NCBI GenBank assembly: GCA_002964805.2
Contig: PUDQ02000005.1
Span: 186,001 to 250,000 of the forward strand
Direction: 5' to 3'
Source of the DNA: Trametes villosa
Lineage: Eukaryota > Basidiomycota > Agaricomycetes > Polyporales > Polyporaceae
DNA length: 64,000 nt
A model generated the notes under the pieces. That model was not told where the DNA came from. It made no database searches and saw only the letters and a list, made by a program, of their open reading frames with translations. Below are positions 10,069-23,020 of this stretch, piece after piece; within the stretch, counting starts at the first letter, position 1, and every line of letters starts with the position of its first letter. A program made the translations under genes and the position numbers.

Positions 10069-11748
10069 TCAAGCGAATTGCAAGGAATCTAGGGACCGCC
10101 GGCGGCGGGGAGCACCCCCTAGATCTGAGCCTGAGTCGCCGTGTGCAGAGAACGCGAAGCTGTCCACGACATCCGACGCGGTGTACACCGACAGCCCGCC
10201 CGTCACGTCCGTCGAAAAGAGGTCCGTGGCGTCCTCGGTGCCGTCCGCCGGCTTACGGAGGGCTAGGAGGTTGAGGAGGAAGCGCGCGACAAGGAGGGGA
10301 GTCAAGCTGTATGTACGCACGCGTAAGAGCCTGTGAGAACGGATTAGCGGAGTATGGCTGCTTACGCGTCGCGGAAGTATGAGAGCCCGCCGCGCACACC
10401 CAGGGGTCCCTGAACACATAGCAATATGTCAGAAGCATGAGGTTATGAAATGCGGTGAACGACGCACAACTTGCATCAGTATCAGGCACGTCACGTTGAG
10501 CAAGAAAAGGACCCTAATCAGCCGTCAGCATCCAACAATGCGCGACTTCAAGAGGCAGACCGACAGGAAGAACATCGAGCCTGCCGGATATTTAGCACAC
10601 CGCCGATACAGTCGCAGGAAACCCCGCTTACCGTTCTCAAACAGGACCTCACGGAAGGACTTGTCGCCCTGCGCGAGGTTGCCATCGCCGGTCTTGCTCC
10701 AGAACGACAGGCGCGGGCCCGTGCACTTCCACGTCCACGCGATGATGATGCCTTCCGAGACGATGACGCTGCACCGCGAGCAGTACGAGACTGTCGGACG
10801 CGTGTGAGCATGCCGCATCGATTGCAAAAGTCGCGGAGGCGGCTTACGACTAACATGCCGTCAGTAGACAAGCAGACCGCGATGGGGTCCATGAGCTTAC
10901 ATGGATAGTGTACTGTCGGATATCGCTATATTCGTGAAACACCCAGTCGGGGGCGGGAGGTTGATCGGCTGGGTGTACAAGAAGTTGTACTGCTCCGTGC
11001 ACGTTGAGTTGTCAGCGACATCGACACTATGATGGGCGAAGAACGCACTATGTTCACACCAACGGGGACCAGAGTCAGCGTTAGGATGATGGCCGCGACG
11101 TACCCCTTCCTCCCCGATAGCGCGTACCCTCGGTAAGTCGAGAATACTACGTAGTGAGTCCAAGCGTTAGTAGATAGACAGGCGGACGTAAGTGCGAGCT
11201 GCGCACCGGCCCAGACGATATACGGGAGCAGCGCGGACACGTCCTGCACATATACGAGCGCCTTGCATCTTATAAGAGTAGATTAGCACTCACTCGCAAG
11301 CATTAACTTAGAAGCCCATCACCACATACGTCTACATGCATACCAATCAGCAACGAGCACCGCAAGACGCAGCGAAAGGCGCACCGTATCATCCACATAG
11401 CCCAGCAGCACGATGGTCGAGAGGTAGTACAGCGGCCCGGACACGCGCGCGAGCACGTACAGCACGCTCGCGACGTTCGGCCTGCGCGACCAGACGAGCT
11501 CGTGCTCGCTCTCGAGCGTCATCGCCCAGTCGTACAAGAGCAGCGCTGCGAGCGAACGTTAGGTTGTTCCGGAAACGCGCGACGTACGCTTACGGCAAGG
11601 ACATACCTGTGATGGAAAGAATGCAATAGTTGCTGTGAGGTGTGATGAGTACCGCAGGACTGGGACAGTAAATGTTACATGCTTACTCGTTGTATGCGAG
11701 CGTGAGGTCGGCAATAGACTCAGCAAGGTCGGAATCATCTGAAGACAT
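10069..11748 (-). CDS. DUF6533-like multi-pass membrane protein
   Basis: Several short exons on the minus strand. Secure parts are exon 1 (11748-11687, an acidic start with MSSDDSDLADS), a 26-nt exon (11632-11607), an exon from 11545 with LLLYDWAMTLESE and a following hydrophobic segment, the segment around 11250-11040 (two hydrophobic helices), the segment around 10830-10600, and a C-terminal exon ending SLDSLQFA at 10069. The YDW motif plus the membrane-helix pattern and the ARFLLNL block before a soluble tail are typical of DUF6533 proteins, which are abundant and uncharacterised in mushrooms. I could not place every intron: the junction after ADWYAC (~11330) does not join in frame in an obvious way, so a splice variant, sequencing error or damage is possible. 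Exon 1 and the region upstream are duplicated at 26.5 kb. Confidence 0.65.
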
Positions 11749-12542
11749 GTCGATCAAGCAGCAGCGACGTAGTACCTCGGGTCAAAGCAAGCGGACAAGC
11801 AGCATCCAGCAATGCCGGTCGAGCGCAGCCACCCCCCTCCCGGCACATGAGCCTAAGTACCCCCCGTAAGCTGCGCGCGATGGCAGTCTAGCTGGCGGCA
11901 CCGGCCAGAGGCAAAGTTCCGCGTTGGCGACGGCGGGTTTGGAGCCGGGTCCGACACGCTCGTCGCGGCGCGGACGCTACCGCATGCATTGCCTCCCCTC
12001 ACCAGACGGGGGGTGCAAGTGTTGCCGGATCTGCGAGCGATGAGGCCTATTCTGGGCATGAGACCGGCCCTCGATACCGTTGTAAGGATCAGTGCGGAGG
12101 CTGAGTGCGCTGGCAGATCCAGGCGGGAGAAGTGGATGAACGACTCCTGCGAACGAGATAAGCCAGGCAAGGCAGTTGGAGAAGTCTACGGACATACCGC
12201 GCACATGGATCTCAACTGAGGAGTATGGTCGCGGTTAGTACTGCCTCAACGCAGACGGATCTTCCGCAAGCATCAACTCTCGCGCACGGGGAAGTCTAAA
12301 AGAGCGCCAAGGCGCTGAATAGGTGTCCGTTCGAACATACTCTAGTACAGTCTATGTAGTATGTAGTGTTAGTGTAAGTAGGGTGTGTCCAAGCCTGTAC
12401 ACGCTGTTGCGCGCGCGAGCGTCCATGCGAGTACAAGGTCGTGGAAGATCATCCGCATCTATGGGCGGGATGATCAACATTGTCGGGGGGAGATGCTGTG
12501 CCTTCGCCGTCGTATCGCCGAGGAGGGAAGCCCGAGCGCATC
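11749..12542. other. Intergenic region between the DUF6533-like gene and amylase A
   Basis: This is the head of the DUF6533-like gene facing the tail of the amylase. The open frames here recur in copy B, one of them (12323-12715) unchanged, but they are antisense or out-of-family and have no recognisable product. It should hold the DUF6533-like promoter and the amylase terminator. Confidence 0.5.
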
Positions 12543-14789
12543 TCACAAGACGAGGCTCGACTGCGCGGCCCAGATGGCGAGGACGAGCGCGGCGACGACC
12601 GGGAGGGAGTCCGCCGTGCCATCGACCCATCCACGCGCAGACGATTTCTGGGTCGTCGTCGTCGCGAGGTTCGAGCACGCGGTCCCAGCAGAGGTCAGTG
12701 CGGACGTCGGCATGAGGACCTACACGATATCCGGAGAAGTCAGTCCCGCCATCAATGGCGCTGTAAGATGTTCGCAAGAGCGTACCTGCGGGTTGCCCCC
12801 GGAGCCCTGCACGGTGACACCGCCCTTGTCGTCGGCAGTGACCTTGGTGCAGGTGAGGACGTCCACAAGCTCCTCGTTGGCCTGGAAGCCGGCATCGGAC
12901 ACGGTCCACTTCGGCGTGGACGAGCTTCCGCCGTTGGAGAGGAGCGTGAGCATGGGCGCCTTCGAGATGGCCAGCGTGGACTCCGAGCCCGTCGACGGGA
13001 ACTTGACCTGTATGCGACGATATATCAGAGTCAGATAACGGAGGTGAGTAGGGAACCAATGTACAGCGGTGGTCAGGAAGTTGCTGTTCGCGGCGATCGC
13101 GGCCTTGCGGGCAGCGTTCAGCGTCTTCACGTGGGTGACCAGGGGCTTGTCTTCGACGTATCCAGACAGCCAGAGACTACGCGGGGCGATTAATCGAGAG
13201 GCAACCGAGTGTGATACAAGTAGCTCACGCTTCGCGGTTGGCAGGGTCAGCACCACCAGCGTAGGACTGCTCCTGACCTGATAGGCTATATAAACGATGA
13301 CTACGCTGTATCCAGATCTAGAACACGTACCGTAGTAAAGGATCGGGATCGCATCCTGCACGAACGGCCAAGTCATCGCGTTCTTGATGAGCTGGGTACA
13401 CACATAGATCAGTACGTGTCCTGGAGAAGTACCGAGAGAACACATACCGCGCTATCCTGGGTAAGCGACTGGAACCGAGGCTGATCGTGGTTCTCGAGGA
13501 ACGAGCCAGTCATGAATTCTCCGTTCTTGTAGGAGCTCTGAGCCTTCTGCACGGTCGCCGAGAGGGCGGAAAGGTTGCCGTTCGAAGTCTGGAAGGCAGC
13601 AACGAGCGGGAACCACGAGGGGTAGTCGAGAACGCTGTCAATGACCTCTGAAGAAAGAGTGAGCCTCTGATATCTGAACGATTCATATAGCCATACCAGT
13701 GTAGGCCGAGACGTAGCTGGTCTCATTGTGCAAAACCTCGCCGATGGTGAAGACGCCCGCGGACTTGGCGAAGTCCGGCCAGAAGTCTTTCCGGACGTGC
13801 TTGACGGTATCGATACGGACACCGTCCACGCTGTAGTTGCTCACAAGAGTGGAGATCCAGCTGTTCATCGTGCTGACGACGTTGTTGTCCTCAGTGTTCA
13901 GGTCGACGAGCGGGACGTTCTTGTCGCCCAGCCAGCACTGCTCGACCTCGGTCTGGTTGTCGTAGTTGGAGACGAAGCACTCGGTGTGGAAGTCCGATTG
14001 AGCGGAGAAGGGCTGGAAGGTCGAGTAGTTGGGCGGATCCGAGGTGCCGACCATGTGATTGACGACGACGTCGACCATGAGGTACATGCCGCGCGAGTGC
14101 AAGGCGGAGCTCAGCGCCTTGAGGTCATCAGCGGAGCCGAAGTGCGAGTTCAGCGAGTTGATGTCCTGGGTCCAATAACTTATTCGGGCGCGTTAGACCA
14201 AGCCTCTGGACTGCTCACGCTACGCACCCGTGGAAGGCCTCGCCGTAGGTAGTGTTGCCTTCGACGTTCGCAACAACGGGCGAGATCCATACGGCATCGA
14301 AACCCATGTTCTGGATGTAGTCGAGCTTGTTCACGATACCCTTCCACGTACCGCCACAGTATTGCCTTTGTGAGGTGTCGCATGAAGGGCTTGAGCCGTC
14401 CGTGGTGGCGAATCGATCAGTGATAACCTTCGACGTGCATTAGTACCTCAATCGGGGAGCGGGCAGGGGCTATAGTGTCGTTGGTAAATCCCGTCTCGCG
14501 TTGTTCTCCGCGTCCCCACTCCGTGCCGGCCGTCTCTCACGAGAGCGTAAGCTGAGGTAGGATGGTAAGTGGAAGTAGAACTACAACCCATCGGAGCGTA
14601 GTTCCACTTTCACCGTTTTGGTGGGTTCCCCTCGCCAGATACCAGGGAGCACCTCCAGGAGCATTTGCCCCTCACCACTAGGCAGCGCGAACGACGTACC
14701 TGATAGATCGTCCGGTTGCGCCATTGGTCTGCGGTCGCGGCGAACGTAGAAGTCGCCAAGAGAGACGTAATGAAGGCAAGTCGTAACAT
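12543..14789 (-). CDS. GPI-anchored alpha-amylase, GH13 (copy A)
   Basis: Nine exons (14789-14700, 14427-14228, 14178-13697, 13647-13448, 13391-13331, 13277-13229, 13176-13065, 13007-12786, 12719-12543) encode 530 aa. Residues 1-18 are a signal peptide. GH13 conserved regions are present: DVVVNH (133-138), GVRIDTVKH with the nucleophile D220, GEVLH with the acid/base E244, and ENHDQ with the transition-state stabiliser D312. The position after D312 is glutamine where asparagine is more usual. The protein ends with a Thr/Ser-rich linker and a hydrophobic tail ([12 protein letters not shown]) ending in VL, which looks like a GPI-attachment signal, as in cell-wall amylases of the Aspergillus AgtA type. 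Expected role: hydrolysis or transglycosylation of alpha-1,4-glucan at the cell surface or wall. The first intron is long (272 nt). Nearly identical to copy B. Confidence 0.92.
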
Positions 14790-14947
14790 GGCGGGAAAGT
14801 GGAAGGAGTGTGAGGGTTTTGGCTTGCGCAATCCGATTCTTTACAAGTCTGCCGTGGTCGCAATCTGTCAGCGCCCCGGAGACAGCGGGATGAAAGACGG
14901 TTACCTGCGCCGGACGTCGACCCAAAGGAAAGGACGTCGACAGCGGT

Positions 14948-14953
14948 TGCGGG
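14948..14953. promoter_or_regulatory. Possible carbon-catabolite repressor (Cre1-type) site in amylase A promoter
   Basis: GCGGGG inside a G-rich run fits the SYGGRG consensus of CreA/Cre1 and lies about 160 nt upstream of the start codon. The run is low-complexity and the consensus short, so this is only suggestive. Confidence 0.25.
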
Positions 14954-15148
14954 GGTGGGGGAGAAAAAGGGGGAGGGGACGGCCATGTTGGACGCGAGGG
15001 TGGACGCTATAGCCCGCCGTCAGAGAAAGCTCAAAGCCTAGGTGAGCGGAGCGGGTAGCGCGCCGATCGTCCGTATATGGCTGTCCGTTGTCCATTTTGG
15101 GACGGAGTCCTAGGCGCGCGGACGGTTGGCTCGAGTGCACGTTGGCTC

Positions 15149-18100
15149 TTGGATGGCTCTCTGTCTGCTCGGGCGACGTCAGGGCGCGTCGCTCCTTGGC
15201 TTCGCTTGACGACGACCTGGCAACGGACCCGGGCTCGCTCTCTCTTCTGTGCCCTTGGCAGCTCTCGCTCACCGGCTCGCTCGCTCGATGTCTCTCCTTT
15301 GGCTCGCTCGCTCACTGTGCTGCTCTGCCGTTCTCGCCTCTTCTGTCCGCTGCCCGCCTGCGCTCGCTGGTTCTGCTCTCCGCTGTTGTCGTCTCTCTCT
15401 CTCCTCCCCGCCCACGGTAGGTACCACCTTGGTGCTCGACACTCGAGCGTGTGTACCCGCGCGCGGTGCTAAATGCTTTCAGGGCGATTAGGTACTCCTC
15501 CACGACCACGGTGCGCTACGCAGGGTGCATGCGCACATGCGCTGAGCCGTGCTATTGGTACGTGCATTCTACAGCTGCCTATGAACAATAAAGTACCGTA
15601 GACTTGTGTATATAGCCGTTCGCCCTCCCCTACGCGATCGACTGTCCCTCGCGCTCAACCCATTCGCGCGTGCTACGACCCTCGATTGGTTAGTATAGCG
15701 GTGCGGGAAAGCACGCACCAGTACAGCCTAGGCCGGGAACCGTCTACGTACCGCAGGTGAGCACTCTGCCGTGCAATGTCCACCGAGGCACCTCAACCCC
15801 GCCGCGTCACCCTGTGCTCGCGGCGCGGACTCACAGACGCTCCGCCCGCCGCTCCGACGGCGCCCAACGCATCGTAGCCGTCGGCCGGGTCGAACGGTGG
15901 TCACGCACCCGCCTTCGTTCGCAAGGCGGCGGGGCAGATACCGACGGCGGGAACGTAACGACGAGCGTTGAGGAGCAGGGGCCGGCGGGCAGGCACAGGA
16001 CGGCGAGGGAGGATGAGGGCGAGGAGGAGGAGGGCACGACGCAGGCAAGTACTCGTCTGTCTCCCCCGCTCTCCATCTCTCCCCCGTCTTATACCGCACC
16101 AGTTCCGGGCAGGCCCCTGCCCGCCCCTCCCGTTCGCAGCTCTGCGTTCGTGCCGGCAGGCGCGTCTGCGCGTCTCCCAGGCTACGGCCCCCGCCCGCGC
16201 GACGGGTGCCTCGCAAGTACGTACGCCCTCCCCCGTTCTGCGACCCTCCGCGCCCTGAGCACGCCCCGTTTCAGCGCACGCGCGGCGCCGGCTGCACGGA
16301 CACGGACACAGACGCCCCGCACCAACGCCCGCGTCGCGCGGGCAGATCGTCCCTGTACCGTATCGCTAGGCCCCAGCACCGCCTCCGCCTCCGTCTCCGC
16401 CCAGTACGCCCGCCCATGCGCCGGCACACCGCAGGCACGTCCCCACGGCGCCGCTATGCGCTATGCAACGACACGCGCGTTTGCAAACGAACGGGGCAGG
16501 CTCGTTCCGGCCTGCGAGCCGCAGGGTCGCATCCGCGGTGAGTACCGTACCTCGCATGCAGATTTCCCGGTGTACCGGCCGTATCGCAGCGACGGTCGAA
16601 CGCCCGAGGGGCTGGTTCGTCGGGAGACCTGTCCTCTGGGCAGGGGGCGGCGCGGGCAGGGACGAGTCGTGTGGAGAGCGCGACGGAGGCGGATCGCTCT
16701 GCGCCGGGTGCGGTTGCGGTGGCTGGAGACTCCTAGCCGCCGTTTCACGCGCCGACCGTGTCTGTGTAGCAAAGGGCGTCATGTACAGTGTGCGCGAAGG
16801 CGAGCCCGGGCGTGCGCCCGGGGCGGACATGTCGCGAACCTATGCATAAGCGCTCGCCCATGTCCGCCGCCGAAAACGCGAAAATTCAAACTGCTCGCAC
16901 GCGTCTGAAACCGCCGCGGGTGCTCGATATAGTGCAGACGAGTGTGTGTGCAGCGCGGCGCGCCGGGCGGGCGCGAGCACGGCCCGCGGCGCGCGATTCG
17001 GCGTTTGCACCCATGAAACGACCCGAAACTGACGATTTTTTTCCCCTCTCCAATCGCAGCGGAACTCGCAGGGCGTGTGCGTCTCGGTTCACCTGCCCCG
17101 CGGATGGCGTTTGCGAGCGGAATTCGCGCGGGGGATGGCGGCGCAGGCGCACTTCTTGTGCGCGGCGCGCCCGCCGACTCGATTTCATGGCGACGCGAGC
17201 GGTGCGTATGGTGCGCCCGTACGTGCCACAACGGAGTCGGCAGTACATGCCCAACGACTCGCAGGCGTTTGGGGCGGGCGCGGGACGGCCCCGGGGGACG
17301 TGCGCCTGGTCCCAGCCCGCAGCCCCGCCCGACAAGACCGCGCCCCCGGCTCCGTCCCTCGCCCAGGCGCCCCGCAAACGCGATCTCCGGGACGCACGCA
17401 CCCCTGCGCACGTACGCTGCCCGCCCCGCCGCGATCTGCGCACAAATTATTTCGACCGCTTTCGGGCGGTTTCATGGGCCCCGACGGAGAACTGCGCGCC
17501 GCGCCGCGCCTGCCCGTCCACCCGCGCCGCCGTCGTGCAGGGACGCTCTGCGGCGCTGCTGCTATCGTCTCCCGCAGGATTGGGGCACCCGCGACGGGTT
17601 TGAAAATCGCGCGTTTCGACGTGCGCCGGCCAGCGGGGGTGTCGGCGCCGCTTCGCGACGGCGTGAGGCGCGGGATCGGCGTGCGGCGTGCGAGCGCAGG
17701 CCAGGCGTGCGTGCATCCGCACGCCTTGCAGGCGTCGAGGGCAGGCAGACGGGCGGAGGGATGCGGGTGTAGTCTAACGACTGCGTCGTGGCCGGCGCAG
17801 GGCAGACCCTCTGCGTTCCTCGTCCACGCGCAGGCCGGAGTCGCGGCTTGGTAGCTACAGTACGGGGGCGCGTTTCTGGACAACGGCGCGGCGGGAGTAC
17901 GGGAGGGCGGCCGGCGGCGCGTGCATATCGTGTCCGCCGCAGGTCTCCTCTGCTCGTGTCCCGGCGAGGTTTGTCGACTCGAATTATATCGCAGCCCGCG
18001 GATCGTGCGGGTGTGCTTCCAAGAAGTCGTGAGCCCCCAGACGGGGCGGAAGGATATCGACCGCAGCCGCGAGCGGAGCCGTACCAGCGCAGCCCGCAAA

Positions 18101-21100
18101 CGACGCAGGCGCATTGGCGTCCGAGGGGAGCACGAGTCCCCACAGGTTCGAACACGCCGGCGACGCCCCCTCTTGCCTCTCAGGCCGTGCACCCGCGTCA
18201 GACAGCCTCCTGTCTCCGCGAACGCGCACGCGGAACGGCTCGTTCGTCTCGCGTCTCGCGTCTCGCGTCGCCCCGCCAGATCCCCGCTGCCGTGCGCGCG
18301 GTCAATCGAACGAGGGCGCATGAGCGCCGCGCGTCACTTGTCGACGTTATGCGCGCCCTCTTGGGCCGTTTGTGCGTGTAGCCGTCCCTCGAGAGGAGGG
18401 AGTATCATCCCCCCCCTGCGTCTGTTTGTTCGAGAGCCGGTGCCGTCGCGCCGTTCTAGCCACCTGTGCGTGCAGCACATCCTTCACCCGCTAGAACTAC
18501 ACCGGGACGCGGACGAGCGTCGGCGGAGCGTCCGCTCGTGGACTTCCGTCGCGCCCGGTAGATACATACGCACTCCCAGTTCTACTCGAGTACTTGCGAC
18601 TGAATGATTGCAGATTCACGGGAACTCGTAGGCATCCGCTGGACTCGTGCGGCGAATGCTGAAGGCGGGTGCGTGCACGGGAGGTCACCAAGTTAATTTA
18701 CTATGTAGGACGTCGTTCGAAGGCGCCTCGCGCTCGAACCGCGAATTATGGCCGCTTCGCCGCCCGTTACGAACCATTATCATGGTGAGCGAACCCGTAT
18801 CGTGTCTCGTTTGGTTGCGTGCGCCGCGCATCTCATGTACTATACCATAGAGCTCCGTCTGACTGTACATAGAGTGCGCTCGCGCAAATGAACATGTTTC
18901 GCCCCCGGTCGAACCGCGCCAGCCCTCCGTGAGTGTGGATGGAGTGGGGTACGCCCTCGCAGCCCCAACTCAGCGCGTTTCTCTCATCACGCACAGCGTG
19001 GGATGGGTTCCCAGTGCAGTGCGCAGCGGACTGTACGCCAACTGGATTCGGGCTGCAAGGTCGAGAAGGATCCCCGGCGTGGGTGAGCCACATGAATGTC
19101 TGTCTCTTGTACGCACTCACAATGTCCGGCCCAGGGCGCAGATGGACGAGGTTTCCGAGGCGAGTCGCCTGTTCCCCTTGCGCCCGCGCTCCCGGGATGT
19201 CTGCACGATGCACCGGCGCGCGAGTGCGAAGGTGGACGCAGCCAGTTCCTGCCAACATCCTACCGGACATGGTTGCGTCTCCACAAGCCGATAATCCGTT
19301 CGTACTCCGCTTGCACCATGCGTTCACAAAGCCAGTTCGAGGCGGGATCCTGCGCTCGCTCACTATGTGCCCTCCGCGCCGATTTGCAGTCGTTTTCGTT
19401 CAGCTCGCGCACGCGTGACTGGCAGTCCTTGGTTCCCTCAACCCACAACATCGCGCTCACCCACTCAGGCTCAGAGCCGCGACGGACGCAGACCCTGCCC
19501 CGCCACCGCTGCACCAACTCCTGTCAGGGTCGCTAGAAGGTGTGAACATGGATGCTTCGAGGGCGACACTGACGTCCGTTCGCATGGCAGCAGCCTGGCC
19601 ATGGTCTGTGTCTAATCCCACGTCCTTCCGGTACCTATTCCCATCTGACGGCGCGCATCGGCGGGCGTACGAAACGCACAGCAATCGTGCTCGAATGAGT
19701 GTGCTCGCGGAGCGTTGTATCAGCCTCTCCAGCTGCGGCGCACGGTATGCTACCCTTCGATTTGTCTGTCTGCCCGCTCTCATCCCATGCATACCTCCGC
19801 AGAATTCGACGTTCTGCGCACGCTCGTCCTGGTTCGCGCTCAGGCCGCTCGCGCTGCTATGGAAGAGATTTCAGGACGTCTCCTCGCCGCCCGACGGCCG
19901 TTGCAGATTGTACTCGCCTGTCCGGTCTTAGCCCCGCAACGGACATCATCGCAGCGGTGTCAGCCCCGCATGCGCTCCAGATGCGGGCGACTCGAGGACG
20001 GCGATGACGGCTGTTTGGCGAACTCGGAGTGTTTCCCCAACGCCCGCGTGCCTGTATCGGAAAGGTCCCGTGTACATCAGCGCGCACCTGGAATAGTACA
20101 CCGTCGATGAATACCAGTACGTCCAGAGACCGGTGGCGCGCTGTACGTACTCGTTTGTTTCAAGATGTTCGCGGTTTCAGCCTTCGTGCGTGAGCCCAGG
20201 CCGCCTCCATGTCCCTTGGTGCACATAGGTGCAGCTGGGGGCCGGGAGGGATGGTCCTGATTTCTGGTCACTGTGCGGGCCGGACGCCAGGCCGTAATGC
20301 CAAGAACGTGGCTCATTTCGCGCGCGCGGATCGGGGCTGTTTCCGGATCGCAAGGGCACCGCGTTTCGACGTTGGAGAGAGTGACGAACCAGTCGTTACG
20401 ACCGCGAGCACGCGACCGCCATCAAGCTCATTTCTCCAGTGGCAGGCGTGGGGAGTGTCTCGCTCCGAATAGATTATTCCCTCTGCTTCTCGCACACCGC
20501 CGGTACAACCGAAGAAGCACGCCGCTGCACAGAGTCGGGGCCGTCAACATCTCATATTGCAATGCCCCTGCTTCGCAGCGCCCGGCCTATTCAGTTTCAC
20601 GAGAGCCTGGAATGTATTTGCGTGATTTACAACAACTATTCTACTGAACTCGTAGCCTCGCACGGGAGCGAGCCAACGGCGATGCGGAACGCGGACTAGC
20701 CACCCGATAGGATTGCCGGTTTCCAGCGCGAAGAGCTGAGAGGCTGTCTTGCGCGACCGGGTCTGGATGATGCGCGTGCATCGGATGCGGAATCTCGTCG
20801 TGGACGTAAGGTGGGCCTGCGAGATCGCCGGTCAGCAGATTTATTCATGGGCTCGCGGCTCCGGATTAAACTAAGTGCACTACGGTCACTCACCTCAGCT
20901 CTCAGGGAGGAAGCGCGACCATTCCCAGCATCGATCCCCTCTAGCCTTCGTCCCGGGGCATGGCCCCGCCCTTGAATATCATACAGTAGCTACACTGACG
21001 GATCCGCGGGCTTCTGTGATTTAAGCTCGAGACATGCGAGCCTAGAAGGCAAGGTCACATATCAGTACGGGGAACAGCTGAAGCAGCCTTGCAGCGGCAC

Positions 21101-23020
21101 GGGCGAAGGAACTCACTCGATATCATTCGCAGAGCGCTGTGGCGGCGGCTGGCGTGAGACGACGGCTGTCTCCCGCTGTGTGAGATGCCTGCGCGCAGTG
21201 AGTGCTGCTTACGTCGCTTTCTTGGCGCTGCACATGCAAGCGGAGAGTGCGCGGGAGGGGCCGGTGCCAGGGATTGCGACGCAGGCGATGAGGTACCATG
21301 GATCGCCCTTCGGGTCGGGCGTAACGTAAAACTGCAGTACAACGCACCGGCGAGCTGGGCATCCCTAACTAACCTAACCCGGCCGCGAGCCGACAGGCAA
21401 ATAGCGATGTCTTGCGAGGTTCCAAGCGTGCGCGCATCTGCAAGAAAGCGATGTCAGAACGCCTTCCGGAGCACCGGCACGAACATCACGTACCAACGAG
21501 TGCGCAATGCGCCCAGACGTCATTCACAGTCCCGACCTGTAGCCCGCCCTGGCTCCCGACCGCCGGCTGTCGAAGAGATCTCGTCCGCGGCGGCGGGAAA
21601 CGCAAAGACGGAACTGCATGGCAGTGTTCCACACCGGCGGCCACAGGATCTACGTAATAGGTGAGCAAACGCGACGGCGCAGTGAGTGTGCGGAGGGTCA
21701 CGACGGGATGTGCACCGCGCCGTTGCGGCTATCTGCATCAATGTATCTTCGCGGCGAGACGCCTTGGCGACAAATAACACGCCCGTACCAACAGGATAGG
21801 TGGGCCGTTCGACCGGGGCGCATTCCGGGCAGGGTCGCCGAATCGCACGCACGGGGCCAGTAGAGGATGTCGCGAGTGAACGACGCGCAGGGCGGCAGTA
21901 TGCGACTGAGCTTGGCTGCGCCCGCCGCCCAAACGGCGGCCGCGAACGAGAGGGATAAGCGTGCGAGATGCGCTTCCGCCGCTACTCGTGGTGTCTTTTG
22001 CGAGCACGTACATACCGCGTGTGAGAGACGCTGCAGGATACGATCGGTGCGCTCGTAGTAGGAGTTGTTGCACTACACTTACCGTCCTGTACCCGCCGGA
22101 AGGCGAGCTGGGTGTGTTCAACTACTCCGGAGCGGCCATTGGTGGAAGAAGCGCGAGGGCGGATGCCGTCCGGTCCACGGCAACGGTAAAACTCGCGATT
22201 AACCTCCGGCGGACACGCGAACAGGGAGATACGCGCAAACGGCGCCTGGAGGAGTAGTGGCTGGGCAAACACGGGCGGAGAGACGGTACGGCGCTGCCTG
22301 ACGAGTAGGTCACTGTCCACTCCCCTCGGCAGACCAGGGCTCCGTACCCGGGACGTACAGCGAGGTACCATACCGATACTGCCTCACTTACGAACGGTGG
22401 CTGACGCACTTTCCGGAGAATCATCGAGGCCCCGTGCACTACTAGTCGGCCTGGCTCCCCACGGGCATGAGTGGCAGGCGGTCGTTCGGCTCTCGGACGT
22501 CGTACATTGGGCACGACTGGTGAGGGTCGTTCGGGTGCGCCCGAGCAATTTCTGATGCGCGGCGTACGTACGTGTGCGGCGGTGGCCAGCGGCGGACGGT
22601 CGCATTCGACCCTGTAGAGGCCAGGGAGCCGGACCTTAGCAAACGAGAGAATCCGTCAGCGATTTCGCGGCGCGGGGCTGTCCGCTAGACGAACAGCCGA
22701 GACGGGAGAGGTGCGTACCTACGAAGATTGAGGCCGTCGCGTCTCAGGCCCGTACGAATGCCCAGAGGGCGCACCCGGACCAGGTACGGACCCAGCGGGC
22801 GGTCGGCTGATTACCGACCGTGGGGGTCGCGAATGCGCAGGCGACGTCCCCGTTTCGTCTCGCACTCTTATTAGCACCCGTCTCGTCGCTCGAGCCCTCT
22901 TACAACCTATCCCGCACCTCAGCTTCTCACTGAGTCAGGACGCGACGGCAAAGTACGTACCGTACATTCCGGCCCTACTCCTCCTGCTCACGACGCTGCA
23001 GTCGACGCCGCTCGACGACC
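15149..23020. other. Long GC- and CpG-rich tract without recognisable genes
   Basis: Nearly 8 kb with no domain, no exon series with splice signals and no conserved protein. Long open frames occur on both strands at the same places (for example 15757-16908 + and 17185-18321 -) and are rich in Arg, Ala, Pro and Gly, as expected from GC-rich non-coding DNA, where stop codons are rare. Local features: a pyrimidine-rich stretch with repeated GGCTCGCTCGCTC (15240-15410), AATAAA near 15585 with TATATA at about 15610, and a heptanucleotide repeat near 18246. I find no transposon protein, LTR or terminal inverted repeat by eye. It lies between the two amylase copies. Confidence 0.5.
18246..18266. repeat. 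Tandem heptanucleotide (GTCTCGC) x3
   Basis: Three perfect head-to-tail copies of GTCTCGC followed by a partial fourth, inside the GC-rich tract. It is too short to imply a function. Confidence 0.7.

Larger units (their letters stand above)
11685..15148. repeat. Segmental duplication, copy A
   Basis: About 3.46 kb that recurs in the same orientation at 26546-30018. It spans exon 1 of the DUF6533-like gene, the intergenic region, the whole alpha-amylase gene and its promoter. The left edge coincides with the exon 1/intron 1 boundary of the DUF6533-like gene; the right edge fades about 360 bp upstream of the amylase start codon. Roughly 12020-12780 looks identical to copy B by eye, while intron patches at about 13020-13060, 13180-13320 and 13395-13445 are clearly diverged. 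Confidence 0.93.

Noticed and set aside
11319..11537. GYVDD-like string considered as a reverse-transcriptase motif
   Set aside because: It lies inside a hydrophobic segment of the DUF6533-like protein with no other polymerase motifs.
12323..12715. 130-codon frame found unchanged in both duplication copies (also 27195-27587)
   Set aside because: Perfect conservation reflects recent duplication or conversion; the frame overlaps the antisense of the amylase 3' end and has no family features.
15240..15410. Pyrimidine-rich repeated GCTCGCTC stretch, considered as a telomere-like or satellite repeat
   Set aside because: Irregular spacing and no consistent unit; simple low complexity.
15757..16908. 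383-codon open frame in the GC-rich tract
   Set aside because: Arg/Ala/Pro/Gly-rich composition, overlapping long frames on both strands, no domain, no promoter or splice context; expected from GC-rich non-coding DNA.
17185..18321. 378-codon open frame on the minus strand
   Set aside because: Same composition artefact; the overlapping + frames are of similar length.
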